A stretch of 64,000 nt of DNA from positions 3,766-67,765 of the forward strand of contig JBGOZF010000018.1 in assembly GCA_041480065.1 (NCBI GenBank), read 5' to 3'. The notes beneath the pieces were generated by a model, which ran no database searches, was not told the DNA's origin, and saw nothing but the letters and a program-made list of their open reading frames with translations. This document shows, in pieces, positions 16,446-24,991 of this stretch. The stretch comes from Fen-999 sp041480065 (GTDB lineage Bacteria; Pseudomonadota; Gammaproteobacteria; Burkholderiales; Rhodocyclaceae). The position numbers and the translations under genes were made by a program. Numbering within the stretch: position 1 is the stretch's first letter; every line of letters starts with the position of its first letter.

Positions 16446-17555
16446 ATGGTTCTGATCCCTCCTGATGCCGGCATCCGCATGAGGATGCAGACGGACGCCA
16501 GCCTGCTCCAGCCGGTCCAGCCGACGCACGGGATCCCCTCCGACCTGCCCGAACTGCAGGCCGGGCAGGCGTTCACGGCCCGCATCCTCGAGGCCCTGCC
16601 GGACAACACTTACAAGGCCTTGGTTGTGGGCAAACAGCTCACACTGCAACTGCCACAGGGCGCGAATCCCGGGGACACGCTCGAACTGGTGGTAATCGAC
16701 CGCAGCGCGAAGACCCTGATCGCCCACCGCGTCGAAGCCCAGTCATCGCCGGCGCTGGCCGGTCAAACCTATGCCAACGCGAACATCTCCCGCGCCGGCC
16801 AGATGATCGGCAAGTTGCTGCTGCCCGAAGGCCAGTCCCCGCAGCCGGTTCCCCTCAACCGCGGCGAGCCGCTGCTGCCCCAGGCCCCGGCAACCGCTGC
16901 CGAACTGGCGCCGTCACTTGCCAAGGCAGTCAGCCAGAGCGGGCTGTTCTACGAAGCGCACCAGGCAGAGTGGGTCGCCGGCCGCAGGCCGATGGAATCG
17001 CTGCAAGCGGAACCGCACAGCCAAGTGAAAGTCGTGGCCACATCGACCTCCGCTTCCGCCTCCGCCTCGGCCGCCACTAACTCCGCGCCCTCACCGGCCG
17101 CAACCCCGACCGTTTCGACGACCCACGAGGCCGCAGCGGACAACACCACCCAGCAGAGTGCCAATCCGGCGCAGTCGGTGCCCGACCAGTTGCGTCCCCT
17201 GGTCCAGCAACAACTCGATGCCGTCGCCACGCAACGCCTCGCGTGGCATGGCGAAGTCTGGCCCGGACAAGTGATGGATCTCCAGATCGAGCGCGAACGG
17301 ACCGAAGAACGTGATGCCAGAGCGGAAAGCGAAGACACGCAACGCTGGAGCACCACCTTGCGGCTGACCATGCCGAGGCTCGGCAGCATCGACGCCACGC
17401 TGCAACTGAGCGGCGGCAACCTGCGACTGCGACTGGCCGCAACCAGCGATACCGCCGCCACCGACCTGCGCGCCAATGCCGCCGCACTTGCCCAGTCGCT
17501 TGGCGCCGCCGGCGTGTCGATGCAGGCATTCGAGGTCGAAAATGAATCCGGATAA
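16446..17555 (+). CDS. Short FliK-like hook-length/export specificity protein
   Basis: 369 residues, with a recognisable FliK-type C-terminal domain (about 285-369: TTLRLTMPRLGSIDATLQL, LRANAAALAQSLGAAGVSM) after a long Gln/Ala/Ser-rich linker. The N-terminal 100 residues (FTARILEALPDNTYKALVVG, GDTLELVVIDRSAKTLIAHR) form a small barrel seen in this type. A second, classical fliK lies at 26960. The gene overlaps flhX by 14 bases. Such FliK-FlhX pairs occur near fliST in betaproteobacteria; the partner arrangement suggests it acts on the FlhX switch domain, but this is inference. Confidence 0.75.
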   Translation: MVLIPPDAGIRMRMQTDASLLQPVQPTHGIPSDLPELQAGQAFTARILEALPDNTYKALVVGKQLTLQLPQGANPGDTLELVVIDRSAKTLIAHRVEAQSSPALAGQTYANANISRAGQMIGKLLLPEGQSPQPVPLNRGEPLLPQAPATAAELAPSLAKAVSQSGLFYEAHQAEWVAGRRPMESLQAEPHSQVKVVATSTSASASASAATNSAPSPAATPTVSTTHEAAADNTTQQSANPAQSVPDQLRPLVQQQLDAVATQRLAWHGEVWPGQVMDLQIERERTEERDARAESEDTQRWSTTLRLTMPRLGSIDATLQLSGGNLRLRLAATSDTAATDLRANAAALAQSLGAAGVSMQAFEVENESG

Positions 17556-17853
17556 GCCGGACACGAGCGAGGATGGGCGCGCGCTGGCGGTCGCGCTGGC
17601 TTATGCGCCGGGCGACGCCGCGCCCAAGGTGATCGCCAAGGGCCGCGGCCTCATCGCCGACGAAATCATCGCCCGGGCGCGACAGCATGACATCTACGTT
17701 CACGAATCGGCGGAACTGGTGGCCCTGCTGATGCAAGTCGACCTCGACGCGCATATCCCGCCGCAACTGTACATCGCGGTGGCGGAACTGCTGGCGTGGC
17801 TTTATCGCATCGAGCGCCAGGGCCAGGAGGCGAGCCCCGGCCAATCCGGGTAG
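17542..17853 (+). CDS. flhX: FlhX: FlhB C-terminal-like export switch protein
   Basis: 103 residues from ATG 17542 (MNPDKPDTSEDGRALAVALA). It aligns with the cytoplasmic C-terminal domain of FlhB after the autocleavage point (KVIAKGRGLIADEIIARARQ, IYVHESAELVALL, IPPQLYIAVAELLAWLYRIE) but has no membrane part and no NPTH motif. Proteins of this EscU/YscU/HrcU-like family can replace the cleaved FlhB C-terminal fragment in some bacteria. It overlaps the 3' end of the fliK-like gene, so the two are translationally coupled. Confidence 0.85.
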   Translation: MNPDKPDTSEDGRALAVALAYAPGDAAPKVIAKGRGLIADEIIARARQHDIYVHESAELVALLMQVDLDAHIPPQLYIAVAELLAWLYRIERQGQEASPGQSG

Positions 17854-17865
17854 AATCGGCCCGTT

Positions 17866-18657
17866 ATGAGTGCCCAGGACAAAGCCGCCAACACGCAGGT
17901 CTCGGCGGCCGGCGCGCCGCTCGAGCCCGCCGATTACACGAAATACCTGCTCCATGGCAAGACCGAGGTGCTCTTCGTCCTGCGGGCACTGCAAGCCTCC
18001 GTCGACCGCATTACCGTGTATTTCAACAATGGCGAGGATTTCCTGCTGACCTCGGTGATCGAGGTCGACGACAACGGACTCACGCTCGATTTCGGCAGCG
18101 ATGCGGCGATGAACCGGCGCGCGCTGGCGGCCGACAAGTTCTTTTGCGTCACCAGTCACGACAAGGTGCGCGTGCAATTCCTGTTGCGTGGCCTGAAGCG
18201 GGTCGAAGCCGCCGATGGTCCGGCTTTCCGCGCCGAACTGCCCGACGGGGTATTACGTCTGCAACGGCGCGAATACTATCGTCTGACGACGCCGATCGCA
18301 CGGCCGCTCAAGTGTCAGGTTCCGATCCCTGGGCCGGATGGCAGGCAGCAGAGAGTCGAAGTCAGCATCGTCGACATCAGCGGCGGCGGGCTCGCCGTCA
18401 TGGTGCCGCCGGTCGGCGTCGACTTCAGACCGGACATGGAATTTCCCAACTGCCGCATCGAGCTGCCGGAAGTGGGTTTCATCGTCGCCACGCTGCAAGT
18501 GCGTAACCTGTTCGTGGTGACGCTGCGCTCCGGGGAACACGTGAGCCGTGCCGGCTGCCAGTTCCTCGATCTGCCGGGGCCGATGCTGACCCTGGTTCAG
18601 CGTTACATCGTCAAGGTGGAGCGGGAGCGCAAGGCGCGCGAAACCGGACTCAGTTAA
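17866..18657 (+). CDS. ycgR: PilZ-domain flagellar brake YcgR
   Basis: 263 residues: YcgR_N domain (about 20-125, split-barrel fold) and C-terminal PilZ domain (about 135-255). The c-di-GMP-binding signature is complete: QRREYYRL (RxxxR) and DISGGG (D/NxSxxG). In Enterobacteria YcgR bound to c-di-GMP slows the motor at the stator/switch complex. The gene follows flhX by 12 bases and is followed by the convergent fliE. With several cyclases nearby it links c-di-GMP to motility. Confidence 0.92.
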   Translation: MSAQDKAANTQVSAAGAPLEPADYTKYLLHGKTEVLFVLRALQASVDRITVYFNNGEDFLLTSVIEVDDNGLTLDFGSDAAMNRRALAADKFFCVTSHDKVRVQFLLRGLKRVEAADGPAFRAELPDGVLRLQRREYYRLTTPIARPLKCQVPIPGPDGRQQRVEVSIVDISGGGLAVMVPPVGVDFRPDMEFPNCRIELPEVGFIVATLQVRNLFVVTLRSGEHVSRAGCQFLDLPGPMLTLVQRYIVKVERERKARETGLS

Positions 18658-18693
18658 CCCCGAAATCCAGCCCGGAAATTCAGCCGGCCAGCG

Positions 18694-19020
18694 TCAGACC
18701 TGCATGTTGATGATGTCGTTGTACGCAGTGACCAGCTTGTTGCGTACCTGGACCATCTGCTGGAAGGACAAGTTGGCCTTCTGCAGGTTGATCATGACAT
18801 CCTGAAGATTGACGTTTTCCTGCCCGGCCACGAAATTCTCCGTCATCTGCTGGGCCTGCTGCTGCGCCTGGTTGACCTGATCGATCGCGGACTTCAGCGC
18901 CTGCGAAAAATCCGCGCCGCCGGCGGCCGGCGCCTGGTTGGCGGGCTTGTTCTGGGCAAGTACCGCCACCGCGCGCAGCTCGGCGAGCATTTTGTCGATG
19001 TTGCCGGTTTCGATGGCCAT
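18694..19020 (-). CDS. fliE: Flagellar hook-basal body protein FliE
   Basis: 108 residues. C-terminal signature INLQKANLSFQQMVQVRNKL and VTAYNDIINMQV is typical; the N-terminus carries the DKMLAELRAVA helix. FliE joins the MS ring to the proximal rod and is the first rod-type export substrate. It is transcribed leftward from its own sigma-54 promoter just beyond the fleR stop codon, apart from the fliF operon, which lies on the other strand beyond fleSR. Confidence 0.95.
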   Translation of the reverse strand: MAIETGNIDKMLAELRAVAVLAQNKPANQAPAAGGADFSQALKSAIDQVNQAQQQAQQMTENFVAGQENVNLQDVMINLQKANLSFQQMVQVRNKLVTAYNDIINMQV

Positions 19021-19054
19021 GTTCGTTCAATCAACAGTATGTCGAAATTCTAGT

Positions 19055-19070
19055 AGCAAACGCCGTGCCG
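19055..19070 (-). promoter_or_regulatory. Sigma-54 promoter of fliE
   Basis: Minus strand CGGCACGGCGTTTGCT fits TGGCACG-N4-TTGCW at all but the first base, with the invariant GG and GC separated by exactly ten bases. The start codon of fliE is 35 bases downstream. A CGGCAA half-site lies in the early fliE codons (TTGCCG at 19001-19006 on the plus strand), downstream of the expected start point. Confidence 0.88.
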
Positions 19071-19080
19071 GCAAATGGGA

Positions 19081-20427
19081 TTATTCCTTGTCCGGCATCC
19101 CCTCGTCGCGATATTGCGCAAGTTTGTACCTCAAGGTGCGCTCCGAAATCCCAAGCAGTTCAACGGCCTTCTTGCGCGAACCGCCGACCTTGGCCAGGGT
19201 TTCGAGTATGTGCTGCTTCTCCAGATCCTTGATGTTGGCCGGCGAATCGGCCGGCACCACCGCCGCAGCCGCGGCCGACGGCTGACTCGGCGCCGGCATG
19301 GCGCCAGACCCGGCCGAAAAGACCAGGTGATCAGCCTCAATGACTTCTCCAGGCGCCAGAATCAATGCCCGCTGGATGACGTTTTCGAGTTCGCGGACAT
19401 TGCCGGGCCAATCGTGGGCGGCAATTTTTGCCTTCGCCGCCGGACTCAGCCGCGACCGGCGCCCGAGCTGGCCGCCGTGAGCGGCCAGGAAATGCTCCGC
19501 CAACGGCAGGATATCGCCGGGGCGCTGCCGCAACGCTGGGATGTGCAAGGGAAACACGTTGAGACGATAGTACAGATCCTCCCGGAATCGTCCTGCCGCC
19601 ACCTCCGCCGCCATGTCCCGGTTCGAGGTAGCCAGCACGCGAATGTCCAGCGCCACCGGTTTCTTGCCGCCGACCCGCTCCACTTCACGCTCCTGCAAGA
19701 CGCGCAGCAACTTGGCTTGAAGGCCGAGCGGCATTTCGGAAATCTCGTCCAGCAGCAGTGTGCCGCCGTTCGCCTGTTCGAACTTGCCGGCCTGCGAGGC
19801 CTGCGCGCCGGTGTAGGCGCCCTTCTCATGGCCGAACAGGGTGGCCTCGAGCAGGTTGTCGGGGATGGCGGCGCAATTGATGGCGACAAAGGGGCCGCGG
19901 GCGCGCGACGAATTGTCGTGGATGTAGCGGGCGACGATCTCCTTGCCGGTGCCCGATTCTCCGGTCAGCAATACTGTCGCCTCGGTACGTGCCACCCGCG
20001 ATGCCAGCAGCAGCAATTCGCGCGTCGCCGGATCGCCGGCGATCACTCCCTCGGCCTGCGGCGGCGTGGCGTAGCGGGCGATCTGTTCCAGCAGCGCCTT
20101 GGGCTCGAAGGGCTTGAGCATGAAGTCGCAGGCGCCGCCGCGCATCGCGGCGACCGCCTTGTCGACGTCGCCGAATGCCGTCATCAGCAGCACCGGCAGC
20201 GCCGGTTGGCGCGAGCGGATTTCCGCCAGGAGTTGCAGGCCGTCCATCGGCGCCATGCGCAGATCCGAGACGACCATGCTGAAGCGCTCGCGTGCCAGCA
20301 GATCGAGCGCCTCGCGGCCGCCGGCAGCGCCCAAGGGCCTGTGGCCGGCTGCATCGAGCGTCACCAGCAGCGCATCGCGCAGGGCATCGTCGTCCTCGAC
20401 GACCAGGATCTTCAGGCTCTCTGACAT
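19081..20427 (-). CDS. fleR: Sigma-54-dependent flagellar response regulator FleR/FlrC
   Basis: 448 residues: receiver (1-120; acidic pair EDDDA, phospho-acceptor Asp55, Lys in FMLKPFEP), AAA+ domain (about 140-370; Walker A GESGTGKE, sigma-54 loop GAYTGA, LLDEISEMP) and C-terminal Fis-type helix-turn-helix (KKAVELLGISERTLRYKLAQ). It should activate middle-class flagellar promoters with sigma-54 after phosphorylation by FleS. The start overlaps the fleS stop by 16 bases. It is the obvious candidate to act at the GG-N10-GC promoters listed here. Confidence 0.94.
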   Translation of the reverse strand: MSESLKILVVEDDDALRDALLVTLDAAGHRPLGAAGGREALDLLARERFSMVVSDLRMAPMDGLQLLAEIRSRQPALPVLLMTAFGDVDKAVAAMRGGACDFMLKPFEPKALLEQIARYATPPQAEGVIAGDPATRELLLLASRVARTEATVLLTGESGTGKEIVARYIHDNSSRARGPFVAINCAAIPDNLLEATLFGHEKGAYTGAQASQAGKFEQANGGTLLLDEISEMPLGLQAKLLRVLQEREVERVGGKKPVALDIRVLATSNRDMAAEVAAGRFREDLYYRLNVFPLHIPALRQRPGDILPLAEHFLAAHGGQLGRRSRLSPAAKAKIAAHDWPGNVRELENVIQRALILAPGEVIEADHLVFSAGSGAMPAPSQPSAAAAAVVPADSPANIKDLEKQHILETLAKVGGSRKKAVELLGISERTLRYKLAQYRDEGMPDKE

Positions 20428-21524
20428 GAGGCGTCACTCAAGGGTAGGGTGATGATGAATTCGGTGCCGGCTCCCGGCTCCGAGCGAACTTCGATGCCAC
20501 CGCCGTGGGCGCGGGCAACACCGCGAGCGATTGCAAGACCCAGGCCAGTACCATCGCTGCGCGTGGTGAAGAAGGGCTCGAACAGCCGCGTCACCACCTC
20601 CGGCGGCATGCCGGGGCCATTGTCGCGCACCGAGAGCGCCATCTGGTCGTGGTCGCGACCTGCGGCAAGGGTGACACGACCACCGGATTCGACCGCCTGG
20701 AGAGCATTTTCGAGCAGGTTGGTCAGCGCGCCGACCAGCGCCTTGCGGTTGCCGGTGAGCGGCAGATCCCCGGCCGACGACTCGATGCGAAACTCGACGC
20801 TGCGTGCCCGGGCAAGCGGTTCGAATGTTTGCGCCAGTTCGGCGAGCAGGTCCGCCACGGGGAAAGCCTCGCGACCCAGGACTTCGCCGCGGGCGAACAT
20901 CAGCGTGTCCTGGATCAGGCGCTCAAGGTGTTTCAGGCGCCCGACCGTCTTTTGCGCGATCGACACCCGGCTGCTTTCGGCCAGTTCGGGATTCTCCAGG
21001 TTGCCCGCGTAAAGAAGCGCAGCCGCCAGCGGCGTGCGCAACTGGTGGGCCAGATGGGCGGCCATCTCGCCCATCGCCGCCAGACGCTCGTTGCGTTCTG
21101 CCTGGGCACGCAAGCGATAATTCTCGGTGACGTCGTGCAGCAGGACGATGCGGCCGCCCGCGGAATCCAGGGGCGTCACCGTCACGGCCACACGATGTTC
21201 GCCCAGCAGGTGTTCGCCGGGCGTCTCGGTCGGCACCAGTTGTGCCTCGATCTCGATCCAGGTGATGCCGACCGGCGACTTGCCGATCAGCCGGCCGGCC
21301 GCCGCATTGGCCTCGATGGCGCGACCGGCCGCGTCGAGCACGACGACGCCGGCCGGCAGCGCTTCCTGCAAGAGCGTCATGCGTTCGGTCAGTGCCGCGA
21401 CTTGTCCTTCCAGCCGCGAGTAGGCCAGGGCAAGCTCTTCCGAGGCCTGATTGAAAATGCGGAAGGCTTCGGCGAGACCGGCGGAATCGACGCCAGGGGC
21501 AACCGAGGGATCGGCGGTATCCAT
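20412..21524 (-). CDS. fleS: Flagellar sensor histidine kinase FleS/FlrB
   Basis: 370 residues, cytoplasmic (no membrane segment). A PAS domain (about 50-135), HisKA with His160 (MAAHLAHQLRTPLAAALLYA) and HATPase (NLLENALQAV, DNGPGMPPEVV, GTGLGLAIARGVARAHGGGI). This is the layout of FlrB/FleS, the partner of the sigma-54 activator encoded next. In related bacteria it senses early basal-body assembly rather than an outside signal. It diverges from fliF with 148 bases between start codons. Confidence 0.92.
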   Translation of the reverse strand: MDTADPSVAPGVDSAGLAEAFRIFNQASEELALAYSRLEGQVAALTERMTLLQEALPAGVVVLDAAGRAIEANAAAGRLIGKSPVGITWIEIEAQLVPTETPGEHLLGEHRVAVTVTPLDSAGGRIVLLHDVTENYRLRAQAERNERLAAMGEMAAHLAHQLRTPLAAALLYAGNLENPELAESSRVSIAQKTVGRLKHLERLIQDTLMFARGEVLGREAFPVADLLAELAQTFEPLARARSVEFRIESSAGDLPLTGNRKALVGALTNLLENALQAVESGGRVTLAAGRDHDQMALSVRDNGPGMPPEVVTRLFEPFFTTRSDGTGLGLAIARGVARAHGGGIEVRSEPGAGTEFIITLPLSDASCQRA

Positions 21525-21574
21525 GTCCGGCCCATCATGGCAGAATCAGGCACCAGCAACAACTTCCGAAATGC

Positions 21575-21589
21575 CGGCAAAAATTGCCG
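21575..21589. promoter_or_regulatory. CGGCAA-N3-TTGCCG palindrome between fleS and fliF
   Basis: Perfect palindrome CGGCAA-AAA-TTGCCG, nine bases upstream of the candidate fliF sigma-54 promoter. The same motif recurs before flgK, flgJ, flgA/flgB and flhB. Proposed FleR/FlrC enhancer; inference from recurrence and position only. Confidence 0.55.
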
Positions 21590-21597
21590 TTACTTGC

Positions 21598-21613
21598 GGG
21601 AACTTTGCTTGCT
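21598..21613 (+). promoter_or_regulatory. Candidate sigma-54 promoter of the fliF operon
   Basis: GGGAACTTTGCTTGCT has GG and GC separated by ten bases and a good TTGCT -12 box; the -24 box is GGGAAC rather than TGGCAC. The fliF ATG is about 60 bases downstream. Weaker than the fliE, fliK, flgB and flgK sites. Confidence 0.6.
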
Positions 21614-21672
21614 ACGGGAGTCCACAATCCGGCAGCGGCTAGATTGGCTGCCGATTTTGAGACCAACAGACG

Positions 21673-23289
21673 ATGGCGACTGCCGAATCGACCTTACCCT
21701 TGACCCTGGAGGCATTCAACCGCCTCGATGCGCGGCAGAAGATCGGCGCGATGATCGCCATCGCGCTCGCTATCGCCTTGCTCGTCGGGGGCTGGCTGTG
21801 GGCCATGGAACCGCCATACGGGGTCGTCTTCGCCAATCTTTCGGAACAGGACGGTGGCCAGATCATCGCCGCGCTCGACCAGCAGAACGTTCCCCACAAG
21901 ATATCCGAAGGCGGCACGGCAATCCTGGTGCCGGCAAACCAGGTCCATGAAGTGCGGCTTCGTCTCGCCTCCCAGGGCCTGCCCAAGGGAGGCCTGGTCG
22001 GGTTCGAGGTCATGGAAACGCAGAAACTCGGCATCAGCCAATTCGCCGAGCAGATCAACTACCAACGCGCGCTGGAAGGCGAACTGGCGCGCTCGATCCA
22101 GTCGCTCGCCGCCGTCCGGGGTGCACGCGTGCATCTGGCGATTCCCAAGCAGACGGCTTTTCTCCGCGACGACCAGAAACCGACGGCGTCGGTGCTGGTG
22201 AACCTCCATCCGGGGCGCACCCTGGACCCTTCGCAGGTGGCCGGCATCGTGCATCTGGTTTCGTCCAGCGTGCCGCAACTCGCTCCTGACCAGGTCAGCG
22301 TCATCGACCAGACCGGCAATCTGATTTCCAAGCAGAGCGGCATGGTCAGCGAATCCGGCCTCAATCCCTCCCAGATCAGCTATCTGCGCGAAGTCGAGCA
22401 GGAATACCGCCGCCGTGCCGAGGCGATCCTGACGCCGATGGTCGGCGCCTCGAATGTGCGCGCCCAGGTGACAGCCGACATCGATTTCTCGCAGGTCGAG
22501 CAGGTCGCCGAAACCTACAAGCCGAATCCGACGCCCGACACCGCGGTGCGCAGCCAGCAGACTTCCGAATCCGGCACCGCCGGCCCCGGAGGCGCGGCAG
22601 GCGTGCCCGGCGCCCTGACCAACCAGCCGCCGGTACCGGCCACCGCGCCGATCACCAACCCGGCGGTCGGCGGCGGCGCGGCCGGCGGAGGCGCCCAGGC
22701 GCAGAACAACTTCAGCAGGAATGCCACGGTCAACTACGAGGTCGACAAGACCGTCAAGCACACCAAGGGCGCACCGGGCGTAATTCGTCGCATCGCTGTC
22801 GCGGTCGTCATCAATCACAAGCAGGATGCGGCCAAGGGCAAGGCATCGCCGCTGACGGACACCGAGATGAAACAGGCGACGGCACTCGTCCAGGAAGCCG
22901 TCGGCTTCGACAAGACGCGGGGCGACACGGTCAATGTCGCCAACGTCTCGTTCGCGGCAGCCGAGCGCGAGGCGGTGCCGGAAACACCGATCTGGAAGGA
23001 TCCCTGGCTGATCGCCACGGCCAAGGAGGCCGCCAAATGGCTCCTGTATGCCGGACTGGCCTGGCTGCTTTGGACCAAGGCGTTCAAGCCGCTGTTCGAG
23101 ATGTTCGCGGCAGCGGCGCACCGTGTCGAGGTCGAACAGGCGAACCGCGCCGAAATGGCTATCGAAGGCCATGCCGGCGCCCGGGGACCAAGACCCTTCG
23201 ACGCCAAGCTGCAGCAGGCGAGGGATCTTGCCAAGCAGGATCCCAAGCTGGTCGCCGGCGTGATCAAGGAGTGGGTCAGTGGGCAATAG
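21673..23289 (+). CDS. fliF: Flagellar MS-ring protein FliF
   Basis: 538 residues. Membrane segments at about 30-46 (MIAIALAIALLVGGWLWAM) and about 447-468 (AAKWLLYAGLAWLLWTKAF); between them the YscJ/FliF ring-building motifs (VPHKISEGGTAILVPANQV, RALEGELARSIQSLAAVRGA, HLAIPKQTAFL, PTASVLVNLHPGR). A Gly/Pro/Ala-rich spacer lies at about 295-350. The C-terminal tail (LAKQDPKLVAGVIKEWVS) is the FliG-binding segment. It forms the inner-membrane ring that houses the export gate. First gene of fliFGHIJ. Confidence 0.96.
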   Translation: MATAESTLPLTLEAFNRLDARQKIGAMIAIALAIALLVGGWLWAMEPPYGVVFANLSEQDGGQIIAALDQQNVPHKISEGGTAILVPANQVHEVRLRLASQGLPKGGLVGFEVMETQKLGISQFAEQINYQRALEGELARSIQSLAAVRGARVHLAIPKQTAFLRDDQKPTASVLVNLHPGRTLDPSQVAGIVHLVSSSVPQLAPDQVSVIDQTGNLISKQSGMVSESGLNPSQISYLREVEQEYRRRAEAILTPMVGASNVRAQVTADIDFSQVEQVAETYKPNPTPDTAVRSQQTSESGTAGPGGAAGVPGALTNQPPVPATAPITNPAVGGGAAGGGAQAQNNFSRNATVNYEVDKTVKHTKGAPGVIRRIAVAVVINHKQDAAKGKASPLTDTEMKQATALVQEAVGFDKTRGDTVNVANVSFAAAEREAVPETPIWKDPWLIATAKEAAKWLLYAGLAWLLWTKAFKPLFEMFAAAAHRVEVEQANRAEMAIEGHAGARGPRPFDAKLQQARDLAKQDPKLVAGVIKEWVSGQ

Positions 23290-23334
23290 CATCCGCCCTG
23301 CTCGTCTGCCGGCAAACGCTTAGGAATCCACGCG

Positions 23335-24339
23335 ATGAGTTCTCCGGACGAGGGGCTCGAAAAAAGCGCCATGCTCCTGCTCTCGCTGGGCGAGGACGAG
23401 GCTGCCGAAATCCTGAAGCACCTGGGCCCGCGGGAAGTGCAGAGGCTCGGCCACGCCATGGCGCAGATGCGGGCCGTGCCGAGAGAGCGCGTCGAATCCG
23501 TGCTCGACGAACTCGATCAGCATTCCGCCAAGGGCTCGCCCCTCGAAGGCGACGAAGCCAAGATCAAGGCCATGCTGACCAAGGCACTCGGCGACGACAA
23601 GGCCGCCAACCTGATCTCGCGCATACTCCAGGGCGGCGACACGGCGGGTATCGAGGGGCTCAAGTGGATGGATGCCGCCACGGTCGCGGATCTCATCAAG
23701 AACGAGCACCCGCAGATCATCGCCACGATCCTGGTGCATCTCGAATTCGATCACGCCGGAGAGATTCTCAAGCATTTCAGCGAGCGCCTGCGCAACGACG
23801 TGGTGCTGCGCGTCGCCACGCTCGACGGTGTCCAGCCCGAAGCCCTGCGTGAGCTCAACGACGCGATGAGAAGAGTACTGGCGGGCGCCTCCGGCAACTT
23901 GAAGAAGACGGTCATGGGCGGGATTCGACAAGCCGCCGAGATACTCAACTTCGTCGGCCAGGCGGCCGAGACCTCGATCATCGACAATGTCCGCGAGTAC
24001 GACCCCGACCTGGCGCAGAAGATCCTCGACGAGATGTTCGTGTTCGAGAACCTGATCGATGTCGACGACCGTGGCATCCAACTGCTGCTGCGCGAAATCC
24101 AGTCCGACTCCCTTATCCTGGCGTTGAAAGGTTCGTCGCCAGAACTGCGCGAGAAGATCTTCAAGAACATGTCGCAGCGGGCGGCGGAAATGCTCAGGGA
24201 AGACCTCGAAGCCAAAGGCCCGGTGCGCGTTTCGGAAGTGGAGGCGGAGCAGAAGGAGATTCTCAAGATCGCCCGCCGGCTCGCCGACGAGGGGCAAATC
24301 GTCCTCGGCGGCAAGGGCGGCGAGGACCAGATGATATGA
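23335..24339 (+). CDS. fliG: Flagellar motor switch protein FliG
   Basis: 334 residues, normal length. N-terminal domain (KSAMLLLSLGEDEAAEILKH) binds FliF; the middle has EHPQIIATILVHLEFDHAGE; the C-terminal torque helix carries charged residues (LLREIQSDSLILALKGSSPE, REKIFKNMSQRAAEMLREDL). It is the rotor element that meets the stator. ATG 23335 has TAGGA upstream. Second gene of the fliF operon. Confidence 0.97.
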   Translation: MSSPDEGLEKSAMLLLSLGEDEAAEILKHLGPREVQRLGHAMAQMRAVPRERVESVLDELDQHSAKGSPLEGDEAKIKAMLTKALGDDKAANLISRILQGGDTAGIEGLKWMDAATVADLIKNEHPQIIATILVHLEFDHAGEILKHFSERLRNDVVLRVATLDGVQPEALRELNDAMRRVLAGASGNLKKTVMGGIRQAAEILNFVGQAAETSIIDNVREYDPDLAQKILDEMFVFENLIDVDDRGIQLLLREIQSDSLILALKGSSPELREKIFKNMSQRAAEMLREDLEAKGPVRVSEVEAEQKEILKIARRLADEGQIVLGGKGGEDQMI

Positions 24340-24379
24340 ACGCGCGCCTCCGGCGGCGGGACTACGTGGTGACTGGGGC

Positions 24380-24991
24380 ATGAGCGGTCTCACTGCATGG
24401 GAGCGCTGGGAACTCAACAGCCTGGATGACAAGGCGCCGGCCAAGCCGGGTGTTGTCGAGCCGGCCGTCGCCCTGCCCACTGCCGATGAACTCGACCGTA
24501 TCCGCCAAGCGGCGCAGGAGGAAGGGTATTCCGCCGGATATGCGGCAGGCCGGGCGGCGGCTCAGGAAGAAGCGACGCGCATTGGTAACGCTGCGGCCAA
24601 GCTCGACCAGGCGCTCGCCGGATTCGACCAGCAGGTTGGCGAGGAACTGGTGGCGCTGGCGATGGAAATTGCGCGCCAGGTGTTGCGGCGGGAAATCATC
24701 GCCCGACCGGAGATCATTCTCGACGTCGTTCGCGAAGCCCTGCTTGAGTTGCCGCATCAGCATGCGGCGATCTACCTGCATCCGGACGACGCGACCCTTG
24801 TGCGCAACGCCGTCGGCGAGGCACTCGCCCACGCCGGCCATCGCATCCACGAAGATCCCAACTTGAAGCGCGGCGATTGCGTGTTCGAAACCGGGGGCAG
24901 CCAGCTCGACGCTTCGGTCGCGACACGGTGGCGGCGGGTGGTCGAGAACCTGGGCTTGAATTCGGCTTGGGACGAAACGGAGGGCTCGTGA
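24380..24991 (+). CDS. fliH: Flagellar export ATPase regulator FliH
   Basis: 203 residues. N-terminal LTAWERWELNSLDD motif, then AARQ-type GxxxG-like helices (GYSAGYAAGRAAAQEEATRI) and a C-terminal domain (VALAMEIARQVLRREIIARP, IYLHPDDATLVRN, FETGGSQLDASVATRWRRV). FliH dimers hold FliI inactive and dock it on FliN. Its stop overlaps the GTG start of fliI (GTGA). Confidence 0.93.
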   Translation: MSGLTAWERWELNSLDDKAPAKPGVVEPAVALPTADELDRIRQAAQEEGYSAGYAAGRAAAQEEATRIGNAAAKLDQALAGFDQQVGEELVALAMEIARQVLRREIIARPEIILDVVREALLELPHQHAAIYLHPDDATLVRNAVGEALAHAGHRIHEDPNLKRGDCVFETGGSQLDASVATRWRRVVENLGLNSAWDETEGS

